A stretch of 64,000 bases of DNA, taken from the NCBI RefSeq assembly GCF_000327385.1, contig NW_008710867.1, positions 824,674-888,673 of the forward strand, given 5' to 3'. A program made the position numbers and the translations under genes. A model generated the notes under the pieces. It was not told where the DNA came from, ran no database searches, and was given only the letters and a program-made list of their open reading frames with translations. This document shows positions 57,937 through 64,000 of this stretch, in pieces. The stretch's first letter is position 1. Each line of letters begins with the position of its first letter. This stretch comes from Lottia gigantea (Eukaryota; Mollusca; Gastropoda; Lottiidae).

Positions 57937-58044
57937 TTATTCATTTCAAACAAAGCCATAAAAATGCAATAAGAATGTCAAAAAAAAAAAAACTAGCCAT
58001 GCTTTTGTATAAGATATAAAACACTTACCTAAGCGTTTCAGCAT
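48013..58044 (-). CDS. LRAT-domain protein lacking catalytic residues
   Basis: Three coding exons on the minus strand join in frame: 58044-58029 (five codons plus one base), 57702-57308, and 48141-48013; 179 aa. LRAT/PLAAT proteins are NlpC/P60-like thiol acyltransferases and phospholipases with a His-His-Cys centre. Here LNIGDLIEVDRTIYSDWALY (about residues 22-41), GHGEVAHLAG, KHLVRVNNK and VVPFNLMTRNFEHYVTEWRYGKGWSDQ follow the domain in order. The first catalytic His is Asp (residue 37, SDW) and the nucleophile Cys is Phe (residue 121, NFEH for NCEH); only His49 remains. So it is probably a pseudoenzyme. The usual C-terminal membrane helix is missing; the last exon encodes ASTALSSMTMFSKPLKDPK and a Ser/Pro end. 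The second intron is 9.2 kb. Joining to the last exon is by phase and in-frame stop, hence less certain. Confidence 0.8.
50440..50565. repeat. Short tandem repeat, CACAGTCCGCAATGTGAAT type
   Basis: About six diverged copies of an 18-20 bp unit, AATCACAGTCCGCAATGTG, within the large LRAT-gene intron. Confidence 0.75.
53395..53930. repeat. 49-52 bp mini-satellite, about 10.5 copies
   Basis: Nearly identical units (CTCTACAATTGATGTATTGA then GCACTATTTTAACAGTGGTA) repeat about ten times; some units carry a TATATAG insertion that makes them 52 bp. The array has an open frame (53733-53957), which is a side effect of the repeat. In the large LRAT-gene intron. Confidence 0.92.
55330..55605. repeat. 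Duplicated segment of about 85 bp
   Basis: AATTAATGATATGCAATTAT, then AATATTATGTACAAATA and CACCGAGATATC-type words occur at about 55.35-55.43 and again at 55.52-55.60 kb. Confidence 0.7.
57031..57300. repeat. Tandem duplication of about 145 bp by the LRAT exon
   Basis: CACTCCAAAAATGAAATATC starts at 57031 and again at 57176; each copy continues through ACTATGGACAATCTAAG, TCTTCAGTGTCATCAACATC and CACCCAGTCCCAAAAATAT. It ends just before the donor side of the LRAT core exon. Confidence 0.8.
57898..57934. repeat. Poly(A) tract of about 36 bases
   Basis: Uninterrupted A-run in the first intron of the LRAT-domain gene. No element body upstream of it that I can recognise. Confidence 0.9.
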
Positions 58045-58639
58045 GATAGTTTAAAATTAGTTTGTATTATTTTGACGACACGTCTACGTTCACTGAAAAT
58101 CTATAGTGAACTGATCTTATTTTCATTTGCTGGGTATTTTCCACAGGCAGTGGAAATTTCCAACACAGGGAGCAATCATGTAGAATTTTAGTGATAAAAA
58201 TGATGATATTCTCATAAAATCTGCACTCAGTACAACCCAAAAGAGTACGGAATATTTAGGAATTTACAAGTTTTGACATTTTTTAAAAAAACAACGCAGT
58301 TTTCATTCATACTTTTAAAATGTTTACATAATATGCTTGACACTGCAATGATTTCTCATGACCCGGACTAGTCCATTATTAACCGTAGAGATGTTCCATT
58401 TTCATTCACTGATTTACTGTTATAATGACCCATATCACAGTAGCTGCTTAGCTGATTGGTTTATATCTGTTCACCTTTCTTACATAAACAATGAACTTAA
58501 CATCTAAGCCGAGATGGACTCATCCAAGCGGGAAATTTAATTTTCTTTTTTTAGACCAGAACAATGTGACAGTTCCCATCACATGATCACACATTGACAA
58601 TATCAGTGACCCCTTTCTTGCAGAGACAGTAAAAATATG

Positions 58640-59160
58640 CCCATCATATAGGTCAAAACATGTCAATCAAATCAGTAAAAATATGTCAATCAAATATTTC
58701 AAAATATGTCAATCAAATAAGTCAAAATAAAGCCATAGAATAAGTCAAAACATGTCAATCAAATAAGTCAAAACATGTCAATCAAATAAGTCAAAATAAA
58801 GCCATAGAATAAGTCAAAACATGTCAATAAATAAGTCAAAATGTGTCCATCAAATCAAGTAAGTCAAAAGATGTCAATCAAATAATAATATGTCAAAATA
58901 TAGCTGTTGAATAAGTCAAAATATGTCTACCAAATAAGTCAAAACATGTCCATCAATTAAGTCAAAACATGTCCATCAAATAAGTCAAAACATGTCCATC
59001 AAATAAGTCAAAACATGTCCATCAAATAACTCAAAACATGTCAATCAAATAACTCAAAACATGTCAATCAAATACATGTATATCAAATAATATCAAATAA
59101 TATGTCAAAATATAGCATTGAATAAGTCAAAACATGTCAATTAATTAAGTAAAAACAGTT
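58640..59160. repeat. 23-bp mini-satellite, about 20 copies
   Basis: Unit TCAAAACATGTCCATCAAAT plus AAG, with AATCAAATA and AATAAAGCCATAGAATAAG variants. The reverse complement matches the satellite at the left edge of the window (1-118). Confidence 0.92.
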
Positions 59161-59569
59161 CCATGACTGCTTGATGCAGTGCAGTGCTGAAAGTCAGACC
59201 ATCAGCTTCACTTGACCTATAGTTATCTTGTCATTCAGTTCAACACTCTGTCATTATGCACTTTGAACATGATGTATATGCATTATCAGTAAGGTATTCT
59301 TTATTGGCCTCAATGATAAAGTATAGATGGAGATAATATTAATAGATACACCTAATGTGTACGTGTTTAAAACATACATCTCATGATATCTAGATATCAA
59401 AGGGACCATATGACTTTTTGACTGCAATAGAAATATGACACGCATCTGGTTTCTCTGCTAATTAAGGATATTTGTACTTAAGGTTTGATAAAGTTTTGAG
59501 CGTTGGTTGTAGGTTCTAATCTTAATAGGCATTTGAAAGTCAGAAAACCTTTAATCATGATTTCAGGCG

Positions 59570-59660
59570 ACATAGCGGGAAATGGGTACTGATAATTTGA
59601 GAAAGACCAATACCAAGAGGATTGGCCAAGGACTAGCTGGTAGAAAGGATCCTTTGTGAA
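59570..59660 (+). repeat. Dispersed repeat copy
   Basis: GCGGGAAATGGGTACTGATA followed by AATACCAAGAGGATTGGCCA and GGACTAGCTGGTAGAAAGGA, a longer version of the 2.68 and 32.47 kb repeat; the last words recur in reverse at 61.49-61.54 kb. Confidence 0.55.
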
Positions 59661-59743
59661 CTTGCGAACTATTTATCCTTGTAGAAAATAGTTTTATTCT
59701 TTTATAATCATTATTATTATTATTATTTCAGGACATCTGAAGA

Positions 59744-62700
59744 ATGGTGAGTGTAGAGAATGAGAGGAAACCACTGATATCTGTATTAGCAGACCATAAT
59801 TCCATATCATCATATTCTAGTATTGATCAGAGAAGAATTCAACAGCTTCAGGATGCAGGTAACAGTGTTTGCTATATACTGTATAATTGTGTATATAATG
59901 CACAGTTTATAACCCTAGAATCATTCTCTCCATTTACCTTACTTATATTGCGTTTTAGATTTTCTTTCTATGTCCTTGCTTCTCTTAAAGTGTGTTGTTA
60001 TAACACCCAAACTGTATTTTTGTTATAGAATGCTGTAACTGTGTGTGTCATTGTTCTTGTAACTGGTTGCCAGCCAGATACGTCTTGGCGATGATGTCTT
60101 CATTGGGGTTCCTCATTATCTTCTGTCTACGTTCAAATCTGAGTGTAGCCCTGGTTGCTATGACTTTCATCAATGAGTCCATGACCAACAAGTTGATAAA
60201 CCAAAGTAGTGAATGTCCAGCCCCTTACCTTCCAGTTCATAATGAAACTGATATTAAGGTGGGTTCAAATTACAAATACCAAGTGTCATATACGAAATTA
60301 TATATCAAGAAGTTCTATGGGCTACCTGGAAAACAAACCCCATATTTGGCAAGGATAACAACTTGAGTTCTTGAATCCTTTCTACCAGTTTGCCTGAGAG
60401 CAAGCAATTAATAGATTATCTGCTGGTCCTTCATCATGTTCTTCGTAGTTCCATTTTGTCTTTCAGAAGGGTGAATTTGAATGGAATGAAGACATCCAAG
60501 GAATTATACTTGGATCTTTTTATTACGGGTACTTTATCACCCAGATTCCTGGGGGCTGGCTGGCTCAGTATATCGGTGGTAAACATCTGGTGGGATTTTC
60601 AACTCTCGTGACATCCATTTTAACAATATTATCTCCCTTTGCCGCCAGGTACCATTGGACCATGCTGATGGCTGTTCGTATCTTAGAAGGTGCTGTCCAG
60701 GTAATGAGTTGATCTTTGCTTTGCTTTATTTCCTTAGATGGTTGTTTCCATACAAGGAAGTAGTGTCTATTAGGCCATATTTGGAAGAAGTGCTTGAAAG
60801 TTGTCTGTTTTGGGCCATTGTGTTGGTTCTTAGAGCTTTATCACTGGTGCACTCATGGTACATCACTTGGATCAAAATTAGGAAGCACAACATCATGCAT
60901 CTTTTATTCATTTTGGGGTGATGTTTTTCAGGGAGTGACTTACCCAGCCATGCATGCTATGTGGGGACGCTGGGCACCCAAGTCAGAGAGAAGCAAATTA
61001 GTTTCAATCACCTATTCAGGTAAGAAAAGGACAAATTTTATAGATATCAAACAAGCAATAGGAAGGGGGACAACTCTTCAGTGACTATTGGTAAATAAGA
61101 CCACAGTTGATACTATGATGTCACCACTATGATGTCTTTGTCCGGTCCAGTATCTACAGTTTTCGTAGCAAATGGATTAATTCTGTTCTCTTTACTGCCT
61201 GGAAATTTTATTGTACATGAATTTTATATCTATTCTCAGGAGCTGGATCTGGTACCACAATAGGTCTCCTTGCCTCTGGTTATTTATGTGAGTGGAAGGT
61301 AGCAGGTGGATGGCCAGCTACATTTTATATATTTGGTGAGTTGGAGGACATCTTTTAATTTTTTAAGGGCTAAGGGCATCTAAAAATATAGGAGGAGTAA
61401 CCTCTAAAATGGTAGAGAACTGTGGTCCAAGGGGAACAAGCAATCACCACAGAGGTACATATTTTGACAAGAGGAATAAAACAGAAAAAAAACAGCTATG
61501 GATCCTTTCTACCAGCTAGTCCTTGTCCAATACTCTTAGCAGTGATCTTTCCCAGATTATCTGTTCTCATTTACAGATCAGGGTTAATAAGAGCTCCAAT
61601 ATTGTTTTCTGCAGGTAGTATAGGCTGTGTGTGGTTTATAATATGGACTATACTCATCTATGATTTACCAGAGGATCATCCAAGGATTTCAGCATCCGAA
61701 TTACAACTCTTAAAAACTACCACTAGTTCTTTGCAACTTGATGATCAAAATAAGGTACCCATATCTTTACAATCAACTTTTTGTTATGACAAACTAAAAT
61801 CAAAACAACTTTTTGTTATGACAAATTTAAATCAAAACAACTTTTTGTTATGACAAACTAAAATCAGAACAACTTTTTGTTATGACAAACTAAAATCAAA
61901 ACAACTTTTTGTTATGAAAACATGCAAATATAAATAAAATTTTATTATAGGGGCAATATATATTTGTACTGGTCAATTTTAATCCCTTTGATCATAGCTT
62001 ATGTGATATCTTTTTAGAAATTGAAGCCACCTTGGAAGAGTATACTGTCATCATCAGCTGTGTGGGGAATTGTGGCTGCCCATGTTGCTAATGAGTTTGG
62101 ATTCTTCAGTTTGTCTAGCTGTCTACCAACTTATATGAAGTACATCCTCAACTATGACATTATGCAGGTCTGTTTGGAATATATATATTAAAACAAATTC
62201 TGTAAATCTTGGACATGCAGCCCAAAATTCTTCAGAGATTCAAAACACTTATGGTGTTACCATCTTCATAAGCTCAGTCAGGCCTCATATAACTTGACAT
62301 AAACTCCACATTATTTTTGCCTCCAGGATGGTTTCTTGTCAGCTCTTCCCTACATGGTTCTACTGGTGTTGACTCTAGTTGGAGGACAAGTGGCAGACAT
62401 CATCAGGATGAAGCAATGGTTATCAACTGGATCCACCAGAAAGCTGATGAACACAATTGGTAGGTTGATCTGTATCTCTCCAAACAGAAGTCTTTTCTGT
62501 TTCAAGTATACCACAAGCAATCCTTCATCAGTAGGACATTGAAGAGTAGGCTAAGGATTAGCCCAAAAGTAGACTGTAAAGCTACATTTCATTTCGTTTG
62601 ATTTTTTATTCAGGTCTCTTGGTGCCAGCTAGTTTGATGTTAGTTCTTGGATATGTCAACTGTGATTCTACACTAGCTGTTGCTCTACTCACAGCTGCTG

Positions 62701-63557
62701 TAGGCATGACAGGGTTAACCTCAGCTGGGTATTCCTGTAACCATCTAGACATTGCTCCACAATTTGCAGGTATGACTTCAATATTCCTTTATAGACTGAA
62801 TATCGTATGATACAACAATACTTGCACATACCATATATTTGGGTGTATAGTGCGCATTTATTTACCGAAGAGGGGTTGTAAAAGTAAGGTTGGCGTTATA
62901 GTATATGGTGTAATTTTATTTAGAGCAAGAACTTTGTTCAATGGGCAATATTAAATTTTTAATAATTTTAGTAACATAATATTAGTAATGTGAACTTGGT
63001 CGTTTAAATACCGTATAAATGTGAATAAAGTGCACACCTTTGTATACTTAAATGAACCTGGGAAAAATCGCGGCTGAAAGTAGATGAGACAATTCTTCAC
63101 TTTATCAAAATAGTATATAATATATGATATTGAGTTAATGTCATGTGTTTATTATCTATAGGTGTACTGATGGGACTAACGAATATGTTGGGAACTTCCA
63201 CTGGATTTATTGGACCATATATTGTGAGCCTCCTTACAGACAATAATGTAAGCAAATCTTATCGTTTCTAGTTTACATGTCATAATCTGCGCTCAAGTAG
63301 ATTACAGTACAACCAATTTTCTTAGAAAGACAAGGCCAAAAAAACAAAATTCAAATATCTTTTTTCAGCAAACCCGAAAACAGTGGCAGAAGTTTTTCTA
63401 CATTGTGTCTGGCATTTATGCTGCTGGAGGAATCCTGTTTCTATTTGTAGCTCAAGGGGAAGAACAGATCTGGTCAATCAAGGCTACATTAAAACAGCAG
63501 AAACGCGAAAAAACTTTCAGCGTCCAAAATCCTGCTGAAGATGATGAGGAGAACTAG
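59744..63557 (+). CDS. SLC17A5-like: SLC17 family anion transporter (sialin-like)
   Basis: Eleven exons join in frame: 59744-59858, 60029-60258, 60467-60700, 60932-61019, 61240-61335, 61615-61754, 62018-62167, 62327-62459, 62614-62769, 63162-63247, 63369-63557; about 538 aa. SLC17 proteins are 12-helix major-facilitator carriers for organic anions; sialin exports sialic acid with protons from lysosomes and loads vesicles. Matching segments include [20 protein letters not shown] with [69 protein letters not shown] and [15 protein letters not shown]. The cytosolic N terminus contains ERKPLI, a [DE]xxxL[LI]-type sorting signal fitting lysosomal or vesicular targeting. A Cys-rich [12 protein letters not shown] precedes helix 1. 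Two Asn-linked sites (NESMT and NQSS) lie in the first luminal loop. Assignment to sialin rather than another SLC17 member is moderate. AATAAA occurs at 63840-63845. Confidence 0.93.
60360..60415 (-). repeat. Fragment of dispersed CCAGCTG family
   Basis: Reverse-complement words of the family (GAATCCTTTCTACCAGTTTG) in an SLC17 intron. Short and diverged. Confidence 0.35.
61485..61545 (-). repeat. Dispersed repeat copy, reverse orientation
   Basis: GGATCCTTTCTACCAGCTAG then TCCTTGTCCAATACTCTT in an SLC17 intron is the reverse complement of the end of the 59.57-kb copy. Confidence 0.5.
61760..61925. repeat. Tandem repeat of about 30 bp in an SLC17 intron
   Basis: Four or five copies of AACTTTTTGTTATGACAAAC with TAAAATCAAAAC follow the sixth exon. 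Confidence 0.85.
62499..62531 (-). repeat. Related CTGATGA...GAAAC motif on the minus strand
   Basis: Reverse complement reads CTGATGA (62531-62525), AGGATTGCTTGTGG-like sequence, then GAAAC (62503-62499), like the + strand family but with a longer middle. Located in the SLC17 intron after exon 8. Confidence 0.35.
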
Positions 63558-64000
63558 GATTAAGCCCCTAAGCTTTTTATTTATTGCTTTAAAATTGATA
63601 TGAAATGGAGATTTATCTTCTAATCTATACCTCTGCTTGTGATTGGGCTAACGATGCCCGGCAATACAGTGAGGTGCAATGAGGGAAATTTTGTCAATTT
63701 TGATTTTATATGTGCATAAACGTAGCACACAGGACCTGGGTTTTTTCAGCCATCCAAAAAACTAGACAATTTTTATGATTTTGGTAATTAAAACAGTAAA
63801 AAATAGAAATATCAGTCTGTGGGACAGTCTCTTTAAAGAAATAAATTCTTTAAATAAATAATAATAATAATTATGCATTCATAAAAGAGCCCAACCCTAA
63901 CCACTCTTCTACTCTCTGTCTGTTCATATCCTCTTTGCTGGTGCCACCATTGGATTATTTTACATGGGTTAGAGTTAGACCCAACACACCAAAGTCTTTG
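63558..64000. other. 3' flank of SLC17 gene
   Basis: Contains the 3' UTR, a dispersed fragment CAGTGAGGTGCAATGAGGGA at about 63.67-63.70 kb, and AATAAA at 63840-63845. No further gene before the window end. Confidence 0.6.

Larger units (their letters stand above)
58045..59743. promoter_or_regulatory. Divergent upstream region holding the large satellite block
   Basis: Between the LRAT-domain gene (-) and the SLC17 gene (+). It must contain both promoters; an acceptor ATTATTTCAG ends 13 bases before the SLC17 ATG, so an untranslated exon lies upstream. Most of the middle is a 23-bp mini-satellite, and a dispersed repeat copy is at 59.57-59.66 kb. Confidence 0.4.

Overview
This is an AT-rich animal nuclear window. 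It has short exons with GT-AG introns, long intergenic stretches full of mini-satellites and short dispersed repeats, and no operons or ribosome binding sites. The gene set (cohesin RAD21, ketohexokinase, pyrroline-5-carboxylate reductase, SLC17 transporter, ZDHHC22/24-like, claudin-like and MS4A-like proteins, a TMEM79-like MAPEG protein) and the repeat style suggest a lophotrochozoan, most likely a mollusc (gastropod such as a limpet). The exact species is inference. All exon models below were built by hand from reading frame, splice signals and phase agreement.

Layout. 1-1.1 kb: a 23-bp satellite edge and four tandem tRNA-like units. 2.1-3.8 kb (+): a small basic coiled-coil gene of unknown function. 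8.3-8.8 kb (+): TMEM79/MAPEG-like membrane protein, coding part in one exon. 10.3-12.6 kb (-): ketohexokinase, 7 exons. 15.8-20.7 kb (-): Bfr1-like coiled-coil protein, 12 coding exons, with one GC-AG intron. 23.9-29.9 kb (+): RAD21 with an unexpected in-frame 927-bp exon. 31.7-34.7 kb (-): pyrroline-5-carboxylate reductase, divergent from an MS4A-like tetraspan gene at 35.7-37.1 kb (+). The latter converges on a claudin-like gene at 38.8-40.2 kb (-). 42.0-45.4 kb (+): two tandem ZDHHC genes, the second with HHHC in place of DHHC. 48.0-58.0 kb (-): LRAT-domain protein lacking two catalytic residues, with a 9.2-kb intron full of tandem repeats. 59.7-63.6 kb (+): SLC17/sialin-like transporter.

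The genes do not form one pathway; this is an ordinary gene neighbourhood with housekeeping metabolism (fructose phosphorylation, proline synthesis), chromosome cohesion and membrane proteins. The most unusual items are: (1) the symmetric phase-1 RAD21 exon encoding about 309 Ser/Pro/Cys-rich residues just upstream of the separase site; (2) the HHHC palmitoyltransferase paralogue; (3) the LRAT pseudoenzyme; (4) a dispersed repeat carrying a hammerhead-ribozyme-like core; (5) a tandem array of tRNA-like units each followed by a T-run. I saw no reverse transcriptase, transposase, capsid or envelope coding sequence in the window.
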